Assembly: GCA_016937995.1 (NCBI GenBank)
Contig: JAFGVM010000002.1
Location: forward strand, 1 to 43,884
Reading direction: 5' to 3'
DNA length: 43,884 nucleotides
Origin: Candidatus Delongbacteria bacterium
GTDB lineage: Bacteria; UBA4055
The first letter of the stretch is position 1, and every line of letters begins with the position of its first letter. The notes under the pieces are model-generated. The model was not told where the DNA came from. It saw only the letters and a program-made list of their open reading frames with translations, and did no database searches. Positions 9,246-17,989 of this stretch are shown here, piece after piece. Both the position numbers and the translations under genes were made by a program.

Positions 9246-10596
9246 ACCGGAAATATCAAAGAAAAAGTTGAGTTGGAACTTTGATCTTTTCTTTCATGCA
9301 GCTGACAAATTTGATGGAACTTTTCTGTTTACAAACGACACGGAAAACAACAGTGGGAAAAACATTCTCGGAGTAAATCCCGTAGTGGTTATTAATGAAA
9401 ACAATGTACAATATGGGAATAGATCAAAGAAGATCAGTGCACCACATCTAATCGATGAAATATTAAGTACTAACAACACTGATTTAAACTATCCGATTTT
9501 TTTAGGATATTTAGGATATGATTTTAAAGATAAACTTGAAGAGAAAGGTTTATATGCAGGTTTAGAACATGGAAATTTACCTCAAATATATTTTGTAATT
9601 TACGAATATTATATCATAACAGAAAACTTCAAAAAAGATGATTTTAATATAGTAAAATTAAATTTCGAGTTCGAACACACAAGATTTGATATAGAGAAAG
9701 TATTCAATTTAAAAATAAATGAAGATACCGGAGGATCCTCCAAATATATTGGTTCTTCACTTACAAGAAATGAATTCCGAGCCGGTGTTGAAAAGATCAA
9801 AAAATACGTTGAGCAGGGTGATATTTATCAGGCAAATCTGACAAGAGAAATTACTGGAACAACTGACATAAAACCAGTCGGACTTGCACAAAGATTATCT
9901 CAGTCAAATCCAATTGAATTTGGTGTTTTTTCCAAGGTAAATGATCATTACATAATATCAACAACTCCTGAGAGATTTTTCAGAGTCAAAGATAATGTGA
10001 TTACAGCTTCACCTGTTAAGGGTACCATCGAAAGAAGTATTGATACTGTTATCGATGAACAAAACCTGCAAATACTTTTAAACAGTGATAAAGACAAAGC
10101 AGAATTAGCTATGATAGTCGATCTTTTAAGAAACGATATGCATAAAATTTGTTCTGTAAATTCTGTATTTGTAAAAGATTTTCCTATGGTCAAGAAGTTA
10201 AATAATGTTTATCATTTATATTCAGAAATTGAGGGTGTGCTATCAGAGATCAGTTACAATAAGATATTCCGGGCTTTATTTCCATGCGGTTCAATTTCAG
10301 GCTGTCCTAAGGTCAGGTCATGCCAGATCATTGAAGAACTTGAAGGAATTGGACGGGGAGCATATACTGGAAGTTTCGGATATATAAACTTTAACACGAA
10401 TTCTGATTTCAATATATTAATTCGGACTTTGTTCTATAGGAACGGTTACATTTCCTTTAATGTCGGAGGAGGTATAACTCTGCTTTCCGATCCTGAAATG
10501 GAATATAGAGAAACAATTCACAAAGCAAACAACATCTACAACGCAATCAACATGGAAGAAATATGGGAAGAAAGATACTGTTTGACGGGAAAATAA
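9232..10596 (+). CDS. pabB: Aminodeoxychorismate synthase component I
   Basis: 454 residues. It converts chorismate plus ammonia to 4-amino-4-deoxychorismate. The chorismate-binding domain fills the C-terminal half: GDIYQANLT (about 196-204), STTPERFF, PVKGT (K263) and FPCGSISGCPK followed by GAYTGSFGY. A lysine in the PIKGT-like motif marks PabB; anthranilate synthase (TrpE) has PIAGT there. The start overlaps the end of pabA by 14 bp, and the end overlaps pabC by 34 bp, indicating translational coupling in one operon. Confidence 0.93.
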   Translation: MWKIKPEISKKKLSWNFDLFFHAADKFDGTFLFTNDTENNSGKNILGVNPVVVINENNVQYGNRSKKISAPHLIDEILSTNNTDLNYPIFLGYLGYDFKDKLEEKGLYAGLEHGNLPQIYFVIYEYYIITENFKKDDFNIVKLNFEFEHTRFDIEKVFNLKINEDTGGSSKYIGSSLTRNEFRAGVEKIKKYVEQGDIYQANLTREITGTTDIKPVGLAQRLSQSNPIEFGVFSKVNDHYIISTTPERFFRVKDNVITASPVKGTIERSIDTVIDEQNLQILLNSDKDKAELAMIVDLLRNDMHKICSVNSVFVKDFPMVKKLNNVYHLYSEIEGVLSEISYNKIFRALFPCGSISGCPKVRSCQIIEELEGIGRGAYTGSFGYINFNTNSDFNILIRTLFYRNGYISFNVGGGITLLSDPEMEYRETIHKANNIYNAINMEEIWEERYCLTGK

Positions 10597-11381
10597 TCTT
10601 CAGAGATAATGTTAAAGCAGGTATAGATTCACCGGCATTAAATTATGGTTATGGATTATTTGAGACTATTTTGTATGAGAACCGGAAGATATATTTTATA
10701 AAAGACCATTTAAAACGGCTATTCAATTCATGTCAGGTACTCGACATCCCACCTCCCGATCTGAATTTGATCAATGAAAATTTTATTTATAAGCTTATTG
10801 AAGAGAATGGGTTAACAAAAAATATCGTGAAGATTAAGTTGATGTATTCACCGATCTTCAATGAAAAAGAATGGAACACTATTGTTACAGTAAACATTTA
10901 TGCACGTAATTCTAAAAACATTTATGCTCTCGTAGAAAATAAAGTAAGGTCTAATGCCTTTTATAAGCACAAAAGTATGTCATATATGCAAAATTATCAT
11001 ACTTTGATCAGTTCCGGAGAATTCGATGAAGTACTCCTGATCAATGACCATAAAAATATTATTGAAGGAACATGTACAAATATTCTCTGTGTTAAGGATA
11101 AAATCCTTTATTTCGCTGATGGGAGTAACGATTATCTCTTCGGTATCATGCAGCAGAATATTTTTAAGGACCACAGACTGTTCGGATTTAAGAAGATTGA
11201 AGCATTAGAATACGGATTCAGTCGTCAATTTATTGAAAGCTGCGATGAAATTCTTTTAACTAACAGCTTAAAAATAGCATCTAACGTAAATTCAATAAAT
11301 TTTGGATCTGAAAAAATTGAATTTAAATCCTGCAAAATATCAGGTTTGATAAGAGATCATTATCTGAAAAACAATGGCTAA
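10563..11381 (+). CDS. pabC: Aminodeoxychorismate lyase (class IV PLP aminotransferase fold)
   Basis: 272 residues. It releases pyruvate from aminodeoxychorismate to give p-aminobenzoate. The fold-type IV signature is clear: SPALNYGYGLFETI near the N-terminus, the probable PLP lysine in HKSMSYMQNY (K137), and the EGTCTNI phosphate-binding stretch. Class IV members also include branched-chain and D-amino-acid aminotransferases, but the 34-bp overlap with pabB makes PabC the natural choice. The start codon lies inside the last codons of pabB. Confidence 0.88.
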   Translation: MGRKILFDGKIIFRDNVKAGIDSPALNYGYGLFETILYENRKIYFIKDHLKRLFNSCQVLDIPPPDLNLINENFIYKLIEENGLTKNIVKIKLMYSPIFNEKEWNTIVTVNIYARNSKNIYALVENKVRSNAFYKHKSMSYMQNYHTLISSGEFDEVLLINDHKNIIEGTCTNILCVKDKILYFADGSNDYLFGIMQQNIFKDHRLFGFKKIEALEYGFSRQFIESCDEILLTNSLKIASNVNSINFGSEKIEFKSCKISGLIRDHYLKNNG

Positions 11382-11434
11382 TTGACAAATGTTGGATGGT
11401 GTTTTAGCACCAAAAAAAAATAGAGGAAAGAATT

Positions 11435-12889
11435 ATGAAAAAAATTCTTATAACGCTTATTTCAATTATAACAGTTTATCTGCTCCTCTTGATCCCTTGC
11501 CCCGAGCAACAATTACCTGCAAGTCCTGGAAAAAAGGCATTTATCTGGGATAAAGATGCCCTTTGGAACGATATGGAAAAAAAATTCATCGAAGTCAAAG
11601 ATACACCATGTAAATATTTGGAAAGAGATATCAGCTCATCACTTTACAATTACAATTTACTGTTGCAGATTTTTGATAATAAAAAATTTGAATACAGTAA
11701 TTCTGTTTTCAAGATTATGGAATATGAATTTTTTAATCTTGCTCCTATGATCGCAGCCTGTCCTGAAAGATTGAATGATTACATCGAACTAGCGGTAAAT
11801 GTTCGTAAGAAACTGAAAGAACAGTCAAAATACTGGGATATGTCAGATAGTAAAGTAAAGCATTTAACCTATAGACTGCTTTACGGTACAAGAGCTGCTA
11901 TCGAGGAAGTAATGCTGCAGAACACTGATAAAGAGATAAACAAACTGACACTTTGTAATGACGAACCGTCACAGACTCCTTTCACTGAACTTCTTGGAGT
12001 TAAAATACATAGTGGTGACATACTTGTCTCACGTGGAGGAGCTCCAACTTCTGCTCTGATATCACGCGGCAGTGATTATCCCGGTAATTTTTCACATGTA
12101 GCTTTAGCCCATGTAGACAAAAAAACTAATAAGCTTTCAATTATTGAAGCTCATATTGAAGTTGGTGTTGCTATAGCGGATGCTGATAAGTACATCAAAG
12201 ACACAAAATTAAGAGTTATGGTACTACGGTTGAGATCTGACCATCCTGAATTAATAAAGGATCCTATGCTTCCGCATAAAGCTGCAGAATATGCTCTTAA
12301 AGATGCTCAGACAAGACATATTCCATATGATTTTGCAATGGATTATACTGATGACAATGAATTATTCTGCTCAGAAGTTGCTTCTTATGCTTACAGAAAA
12401 TTCAATATTGATCTCTGGATGAAATTATCAAGTATTTCCCAACCGGGATTGATGAACTGGCTCGGAGCATTCGGAGTCAGGAATTTTGAGACTCAGGAAC
12501 CATCTGATCTTGAATATGATCCTCAACTTACTGTTGTAGCAGAATGGAGAGATCTTAATGTTCTTTTTAAGGACCATATTGACAATGCAATTCTTGATGT
12601 CAGACTTGAAGGTGCAAATAATGGAGATCAGTTAACTTATCCTGCTTTTCTTTTACCTTTCGGAAGAATAATGAAAGCTTATAGCTGGGTGTCAAATATT
12701 TTTGGTCAGGCGGGAGCTGTACCTGAAGGTATGAGCGCAGAGTCCGCTTTGAAGAACGATTCTTTTTCAAAAACCCATGCAAAGATAAAATCAAAATTAC
12801 TTCCGATGTTGGAGGAATTTGAAAAAGAAAACGGGTATAGACCACCTTACTGGAAGATCGTAGAAATGGCAAGGGAAGCGGTCAAATAA
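11435..12889 (+). CDS. Membrane-anchored YiiX-like permuted papain-fold hydrolase
   Basis: 484 residues. A hydrophobic N-terminus (MKKILITLISIITVYLLLLIPC) gives a membrane anchor or a weak lipoprotein signal; the residue before C22 is proline, which is atypical for a lipobox. The region 188-325 reads as a permuted NlpC/P60-like fold of the YiiX type: SGDILVSRGG, FSHVALA (H221), IIEAH (E238) and ELFCSEVASYAY (C312), the expected H-E-C set. About 180 N-terminal and 150 C-terminal residues are not recognised. Family members are thought to be amidases or peptidases; the substrate here is unknown. The RBS is AGAGGA. It lies 53 bp after pabC but is unlikely to share its pathway. Confidence 0.72.
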   Translation: MKKILITLISIITVYLLLLIPCPEQQLPASPGKKAFIWDKDALWNDMEKKFIEVKDTPCKYLERDISSSLYNYNLLLQIFDNKKFEYSNSVFKIMEYEFFNLAPMIAACPERLNDYIELAVNVRKKLKEQSKYWDMSDSKVKHLTYRLLYGTRAAIEEVMLQNTDKEINKLTLCNDEPSQTPFTELLGVKIHSGDILVSRGGAPTSALISRGSDYPGNFSHVALAHVDKKTNKLSIIEAHIEVGVAIADADKYIKDTKLRVMVLRLRSDHPELIKDPMLPHKAAEYALKDAQTRHIPYDFAMDYTDDNELFCSEVASYAYRKFNIDLWMKLSSISQPGLMNWLGAFGVRNFETQEPSDLEYDPQLTVVAEWRDLNVLFKDHIDNAILDVRLEGANNGDQLTYPAFLLPFGRIMKAYSWVSNIFGQAGAVPEGMSAESALKNDSFSKTHAKIKSKLLPMLEEFEKENGYRPPYWKIVEMAREAVK

Positions 12890-12986
12890 CTTAGAATTTA
12901 GAAGTAATTGACAGCTTGTTTTTTTTAAGTTGTGATTTTATTAACCATTTTATATCTTTTAGCAAGTCACAAATAATTAGCATGGA

Positions 12987-13955
12987 ATGAACATGAAATA
13001 TTTCATCTCAATAATTACGCTATTATTAATTACGAATATTATTTATTCTCAGCAAACTTCTGTAGCTGTGATAGACTTGAAGAATGTAGGTCTGGAAGAT
13101 CACTTCTCTACCCTACTGACTGATGCTCTCAGAGCTGAAATGTTCAAATATGAAAAATTCAAGGTCATGAACAGAGAGAATATGCAGGAGATCATGGGAG
13201 AACAGGCATTTCAGGCTTCAGGAGTATGTGATGATAATGCATGTTATGTTGAAATGGGTGAAGTTTTGGGAGTTGAAAAGATCGTAACTGGTTCTATTGG
13301 GAAACTTGGAAGTACATATTCTTTGACCGTTAAGATGATCGATGTTGAAACAAGTGAGAATGACAAGATCATTACTGACAGAAAAAAATGTTCCGATGAT
13401 GATCTGTTCATTATGATCGAAAACTCTGTCAAAGAGCTTGCAGGACTTGAAAAGAAGAAGATCTCAGAGCCTACAGAACTTAAAGAGATAAAGGAATTTA
13501 TGAAATCTAATCCTGTTGATGGTTTCAATATAGATAAAGATATCAAGGAATGGGAAATTGCTGGTATGACAAGAGAAGAATACATCTCTGAACTTGCCTG
13601 GCAGAAGTATAACGCAGAGAAACAATCTCCCATTGACAATAGTGTTAAATCCCTAGTTTTCCCTGGTTGGGGGAATCCTTACCATGCCTGGATATATAAA
13701 TCGATCGAGTTGATCGGATTTGGTTCAGTGATCGTTGGAATCTTTAATATTGGAGATCCTGATGATACTGGAATAAAAATGGTAGGTTTTGGTTTTGCCA
13801 CCATGTTCTTAAATCATACTGCTTCAACGATAGATGCTTTTATTTCAACGATCAATTACAATGCTGAGCTCAAGCATAAATATAGAATAGCTGTTGCACC
13901 TACCTATGATCCAAGAAAAGACCAGATAGGAATAGGATTTGCGGTAAATTTTTAG
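12987..13955 (+). CDS. CsgG/LpoB-like envelope protein with C-terminal DUF5683-like membrane region
   Basis: 322 residues. A signal peptide (ending near IIYSQQ) is followed by a CsgG/TolB-N-like domain: TSVAVIDLKNVGLEDHFSTL, then FKVMNRENMQEIM, then LGVEKIVTGSIGKLGSTYSL. Two cysteines (C81, C86 in GVCDDNACYVEMG) sit where related FCB proteins often carry a pair. From about 210 the sequence changes to VFPGWGNPYHAW and two hydrophobic stretches, resembling the DUF5683 family. ATGs at 12987 and 12993 are both possible; the second would begin MKYFISII. An outer-membrane-associated role is inferred; function unknown. Confidence 0.65.
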   Translation: MNMKYFISIITLLLITNIIYSQQTSVAVIDLKNVGLEDHFSTLLTDALRAEMFKYEKFKVMNRENMQEIMGEQAFQASGVCDDNACYVEMGEVLGVEKIVTGSIGKLGSTYSLTVKMIDVETSENDKIITDRKKCSDDDLFIMIENSVKELAGLEKKKISEPTELKEIKEFMKSNPVDGFNIDKDIKEWEIAGMTREEYISELAWQKYNAEKQSPIDNSVKSLVFPGWGNPYHAWIYKSIELIGFGSVIVGIFNIGDPDDTGIKMVGFGFATMFLNHTASTIDAFISTINYNAELKHKYRIAVAPTYDPRKDQIGIGFAVNF

Positions 13956-14071
13956 TCGAATATTTCAACTTGCATTAAAATAGCGCTAACCTATTGGCAG
14001 TAATTTAATCATAGCAAACCGCTTTTATTTATTATATATTACGTGTAAATATTAAGTAAGGCAGAGCGGTT

Positions 14072-17000
14072 ATGCGTAAAATCTTTTATACAATTCTTTT
14101 CCTAATAATAATTTCAAACTTATTCCCATTCGGAAAAAATAAAGTACAATACCATAAATTTGAATGGGAAGTACTTGAAACAAATAATTTTTTGATCTAC
14201 TACTACAAAGGTGGAGAAATGCTTGCTGATTTCACAGCAAAAACAGCTGAAAATTCTTTAAAGCACCTTCAAAAAGATCTTTTATACCAGCCTAAATCAA
14301 AAGTTCATGTACTAGTTTATAATTCACACAACCATTTCGAAGAAACAAATGTAATGGGAGGGATACCTGAGGAATCTGTAGGAGGATTTACTGAGTTTTT
14401 CAAAAACAGAGTTGTTGTACCTTATGAAGGCAACTGGGAGGATTTTAGACATGTTATCCATCATGAACTAACTCATGCAATGATGAACCAAATGCTTTTT
14501 AAAGGTAATTTCCAGGCTATCATGAATGGTCTGCAGCAAATGAATATGCCTTTATGGTTCATTGAGGGAATTGCTGAATATGAAAGCCGTGGTGGATGGG
14601 ATGCAGATTCTGATATGACTATCAGAGATGCAGTTTACAATGGGTACTTACAATCAATATATTATCTGAATAACTATATGGCCTACAAAGGTGGTCAATC
14701 ACTTTTTAAATATATCGCAGATACTTACGGTGCAAAAAAGATCGGACAGATATTAAGAAATGTAAATATGATAAGATCTGCTGAAGGAGCTTTTAAAGAT
14801 GCTATCGGTCTTGATTTTGCAGACCTCTCTAATGACTGGCAGAAATGGTTAAAAGCAAAATACTGGTCAAGTTTAACTAAATGTGATATGCCTCACGATG
14901 TGTCTGTCAGACTTTCAGATCATATAAAATACGGTAATGCTATCAACAATTCACCTTCCATAAGTCCAGACGGATTAAAAGTAGCTTTTCTTAGTAACAA
15001 GTCAGATTATTTCGATATATATTTGATGAGGACTTTTGACGGTGAGATAATAAACAAGATCGTTTCCGGACAGTCCTCTGGTGATTTTGAGGAATTTCAC
15101 TGGTTAAGACCAGGAATTGCATGGTCACCTGACAGCAGGAACATTGCATTTTTCTCAAAAAGCACTGATCAGGATGCACTTTTTATTTACGAGTCAACCA
15201 CTGGCAAACAGCTCGACAGGATCAAGTTCGATATGGATGGTCTTTATTATCCTGACTGGTCAGAAGATGGAACAAAGATATGTTTTACCGGGATCAAAGA
15301 CGGTTTCAGTGATCTTTATATTTATGACCTTTACAAAAAGGACCTTACAAGACTGACGGAAGACATTTATTCTGACAATGATCCTGAATTCTCCCCGGAT
15401 GGTAATATGATCGTATTTTCCTCTGACAGACTGAACGACCTATCTACAGATGTTAAAGACCTGAAACCTATGATGCAGAGGAACATGAATACAAAAGATA
15501 TTTATACTATCGATATAAACTCAAAACAAATTCAAAAAGTATCTGATTCAGAATTCCATAGCTTTTCTCCGTTCTGGGTAAATAATGAGATATTAGGTTA
15601 TATCTCTGACAAATCTGGTGTAAACAACTTATACTCCTATGATATGAACGGTCAGAATGAAAAGCCGCTGTCAAACTTTATGACAGGTTGTTCACAAGCC
15701 AGTTACAATCATAATAAACTGGCATATACTGCTGTTTTTAACGGTGGTTACGACATTTATCTGATAGAGGAAGTTGATAAACTAATTCAAACTGAGAAAA
15801 CTCCTGAGAAGTTAAGATGGTACAAAGAAACTGATTTCTCCAAACCGCTGATCAGTACTGACAGTATTCCTGAATATTCGAAAACGAATTTGAGAAAGTT
15901 CAAATTTTCTAAAAATATGCTGATGAAGCCTGATGAAGTTGATGTACCTGATGATCTATATCTGAAGAAAAGATACGAACCTTTTTTCACACCTGACATT
16001 ATAACTGTTAATGCCGGATATGCTACAGGTTACGGTGTTATCGGTTCAGCATATATGCAATTCTCTGATTACCTTTCAAGTCACAGATTGATCTTTGTAA
16101 CCGATATGAATCAGGACCTTTTAAATTCAACTGTCGATCTTTACTATTTTTATCTTCCTGCAAGAATTAACTGGGGAGTGGGGTTTTCTCATGATGTAGT
16201 GTATTATTACATCTGGGATGAATTGACAGATCTGATAAGTGACCGTTTTAGAGACAGACTGCTTACATTTAATTTTATGGCGGAATATCCTTTAAGCAGA
16301 TACTCGCGTTTAGATTCATTCATGTCTCTTAAGAATATTATAAACGAAAAATACAATGAATCAGCAGAAGAATATGAGCACGACCATAGTAAAACTTTAA
16401 TGTCTGTTGGTTTGGGATTCAGTTACGACTCAGCCATCTGGGGTTATGTAGGTCCGGTCAACGGATCAAGATTCAGAATGAACTTATACTATACAGCTGA
16501 CACCGGAGATCTTTTAGCTTCAGAGAATGATAAAATTCAGTTCCAGACATTCACAATGGATTACAGAAAATATTTCAGACTGAAAGGTGACTATCAGTTC
16601 GCATTCAGATTTACAGGTGGAATAAGTGGAGGAAATACACCACAGACATTTTATCTGGGAGGTGTTTCAAACTGGTTTAATTACAGAGTCAATACAGATC
16701 ATGATTTTACTACGGTAAATGCAAAGTATTATTCATACGTTGAGTATCCTGTCAGAGGTTACAGACTTTATGAACAGTCAGGCAATAGATTTGCCTTATT
16801 CAATCTTGAATATAGATATCCGCTTATAAAATACCTGGCTTTAGGATTTCCATTCCCAATAGTGCTGGGCAATATCAATGGAGTGATGTTCGCTGATATT
16901 GGCTCCGCATGGAATGACGATATTTTCCGTGGAGCTGAATCTGTGGGAGAAGGATTGAGATTGAATGATATTATGCTTTCAGGTGGAATAGGTTCAAGAA

Positions 17001-17107
17001 TGAATGTGGGATATTTTATCCTGAGATATGATGTTTCATGGAAATGGGACCTTTACAACCATGCTTCTGAACCACAACATTTGATAAGTCTTGGAACAAA
17101 CTTTTAA
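14072..17107 (+). CDS. Exported zinc metallopeptidase / PD40 beta-propeller / Omp85-type barrel fusion
   Basis: 1011 residues. A signal peptide (about 1-20) leads into a gluzincin-like peptidase domain with HELTH (H131, E132, H135) and a downstream WFIEGIAEYES (E165/E169) typical of peptidase-MA-like proteins. Residues about 290-580 contain WD40-like PD40 repeats (SPSISPDGLKVAFLSNK, IAWSPDSRNIAFF, YPDWSEDGTKICF, DPEFSPDGNMIVFSSDR), as in TolB. From about 650 to the end the sequence has alternating aromatic strands and ends like an Omp85/BamA-TamA surface-antigen barrel (LNGVMFADIGSAW-like NGVMFADIGSAW, then GGIGSRMNVGYFILRYD, final residue F). Such fusions are known in related phyla but poorly studied. 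It is probably anchored by its barrel with the soluble domains in the periplasm or at the surface. Confidence 0.8.
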   Translation: MRKIFYTILFLIIISNLFPFGKNKVQYHKFEWEVLETNNFLIYYYKGGEMLADFTAKTAENSLKHLQKDLLYQPKSKVHVLVYNSHNHFEETNVMGGIPEESVGGFTEFFKNRVVVPYEGNWEDFRHVIHHELTHAMMNQMLFKGNFQAIMNGLQQMNMPLWFIEGIAEYESRGGWDADSDMTIRDAVYNGYLQSIYYLNNYMAYKGGQSLFKYIADTYGAKKIGQILRNVNMIRSAEGAFKDAIGLDFADLSNDWQKWLKAKYWSSLTKCDMPHDVSVRLSDHIKYGNAINNSPSISPDGLKVAFLSNKSDYFDIYLMRTFDGEIINKIVSGQSSGDFEEFHWLRPGIAWSPDSRNIAFFSKSTDQDALFIYESTTGKQLDRIKFDMDGLYYPDWSEDGTKICFTGIKDGFSDLYIYDLYKKDLTRLTEDIYSDNDPEFSPDGNMIVFSSDRLNDLSTDVKDLKPMMQRNMNTKDIYTIDINSKQIQKVSDSEFHSFSPFWVNNEILGYISDKSGVNNLYSYDMNGQNEKPLSNFMTGCSQASYNHNKLAYTAVFNGGYDIYLIEEVDKLIQTEKTPEKLRWYKETDFSKPLISTDSIPEYSKTNLRKFKFSKNMLMKPDEVDVPDDLYLKKRYEPFFTPDIITVNAGYATGYGVIGSAYMQFSDYLSSHRLIFVTDMNQDLLNSTVDLYYFYLPARINWGVGFSHDVVYYYIWDELTDLISDRFRDRLLTFNFMAEYPLSRYSRLDSFMSLKNIINEKYNESAEEYEHDHSKTLMSVGLGFSYDSAIWGYVGPVNGSRFRMNLYYTADTGDLLASENDKIQFQTFTMDYRKYFRLKGDYQFAFRFTGGISGGNTPQTFYLGGVSNWFNYRVNTDHDFTTVNAKYYSYVEYPVRGYRLYEQSGNRFALFNLEYRYPLIKYLALGFPFPIVLGNINGVMFADIGSAWNDDIFRGAESVGEGLRLNDIMLSGGIGSRMNVGYFILRYDVSWKWDLYNHASEPQHLISLGTNF

Positions 17108-17112
17108 AATGA

Positions 17113-17152
17113 TGAACATCAAATATTCAAAACGGAATTTCGAAGTATGAAG
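17113..17152. repeat. 40-bp intergenic sequence resembling 39101-39140
   Basis: 31 of 40 bases match 39101-39140 when aligned without gaps (GAACATC-AATAT--AA-ACG core). Both copies begin within a few bases of a stop codon. It looks like a degraded dispersed intergenic repeat; no coding content. Confidence 0.5.
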
Positions 17153-17210
17153 CAGGGGCGTTATTCATATCGCCCAAATAAAAAAGATCGCCACTCCCGA
17201 TAAATCGGGA
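17153..17210. repeat. Two short palindromes upstream of rpe
   Basis: GGGCG (17156-17160) can pair with CGCCC (17171-17175), like the GGGGCG hairpins elsewhere in the window. A perfect TCCCGAT-AA-ATCGGGA palindrome occupies 17195-17210; the same 16 bases form the core of the element at 17889-17966 and, with TT as spacer, of the one at 33413-33488. Confidence 0.65.
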
Positions 17211-17237
17211 TCGCAATTACAAAACAAGGAGAAAAAA

Positions 17238-17885
17238 ATGATATATGTTTCACCTTCCCTGCTTTCAGCAGATTTTACAAATCTTGAAAAGGAAATAAAA
17301 AGCTGTGAGGAATCGGGAGCGGATTATCTTCATTTAGATATCATGGACGGTCACTTTGTTCCGAATATAACATTCGGGCCATTCATAGTTGAATTCTGTA
17401 AAAAGATATCTAAACTACCTTTAGATGTTCATCTTATGATAGAAAAACCTGAGAATTATATCGAGAAATTCGCTAAGGCTGGTGCTGACATTATAGTTAT
17501 ACATGCAGAATCCACGGTCCATATTCACAGGCAGATACAATTGATCAAGTCACTTGGGATTAAAGCCGGTATAGCTTTAAATCCTGCAACATCGGTAGAA
17601 TTTCTCGACTATATCATTGATGATCTTGATCTTGTTCTTTTCATGTCAGTAAATCCCGGGTTTTCAGGCCAGAGCTTCATACCATCCACTTTAGATAAGA
17701 TAGATCAGTTCAATATCTATTATCAGGATAGGTTAAAAGAAGACTTTCTGATCCAGGTAGATGGTGGAGTAAATGATAAAACTCACAAACTCCTTACTGA
17801 AAGAGGAGTGAATATGCTGGTTTCAGGAAATTATTTTTTTAAGCATCCAAACAGAAAAGAAGCTATAAGAATACTAAAAAGTTAA
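17238..17885 (+). CDS. rpe: Ribulose-phosphate 3-epimerase
   Basis: 215 residues. It interconverts D-ribulose 5-phosphate and D-xylulose 5-phosphate in the pentose phosphate pathway. TIM-barrel motifs are all present: SPSLLSADFTNL, LHLDIMDGHFVPNITFGP (metal histidine and aspartate), DVHLMIEKPENY, MSVNPGFSGQSF and QVDGGV. Length is typical. A strong RBS (AAGGAG) precedes the ATG. It is flanked on both sides by palindromic repeats and is co-directional with the radical SAM gene. Confidence 0.96.
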   Translation: MIYVSPSLLSADFTNLEKEIKSCEESGADYLHLDIMDGHFVPNITFGPFIVEFCKKISKLPLDVHLMIEKPENYIEKFAKAGADIIVIHAESTVHIHRQIQLIKSLGIKAGIALNPATSVEFLDYIIDDLDLVLFMSVNPGFSGQSFIPSTLDKIDQFNIYYQDRLKEDFLIQVDGGVNDKTHKLLTERGVNMLVSGNYFFKHPNRKEAIRILKS

Positions 17886-17888
17886 TTA

Positions 17889-17966
17889 GTCGCCACCCTG
17901 AATTTATTACAGGGTCTAAAACTGATTATGATAGATGCTGTCCCGATAAATCGGGATCAGCATGAC
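17889..17966 (+). repeat. Two-hairpin dispersed element, copy 1
   Basis: 78 bp. Hairpin one pairs ACCCTG (17895-17900) with CAGGGT (17910-17915). Hairpin two is TGCTG (17936-17940), the TCCCGATAAATCGGGA palindrome (17941-17956), then CAGCA (17958-17962). Ends are GTC...GAC. An inverted copy lies at 33413-33488. It fills the gap between rpe and the radical SAM gene and may be a REP/MITE-like unit. Confidence 0.8.
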
Positions 17967-17989
17967 AACTCAATTTTAGAAAGAAATAC

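Noticed and set aside
11397-11412. TGGTGT-TTTA-GCACCA as a terminator after pabC
   Set aside because: The stem is only 6 bp with a G-T pair and is followed by an A run, not a T run, on the coding strand; it may be a repeat remnant.
13244-13639. 131-codon antisense frame within the CsgG-like gene
   Set aside because: Serine/isoleucine-rich shadow of the sense codons; no motif and no start signal.
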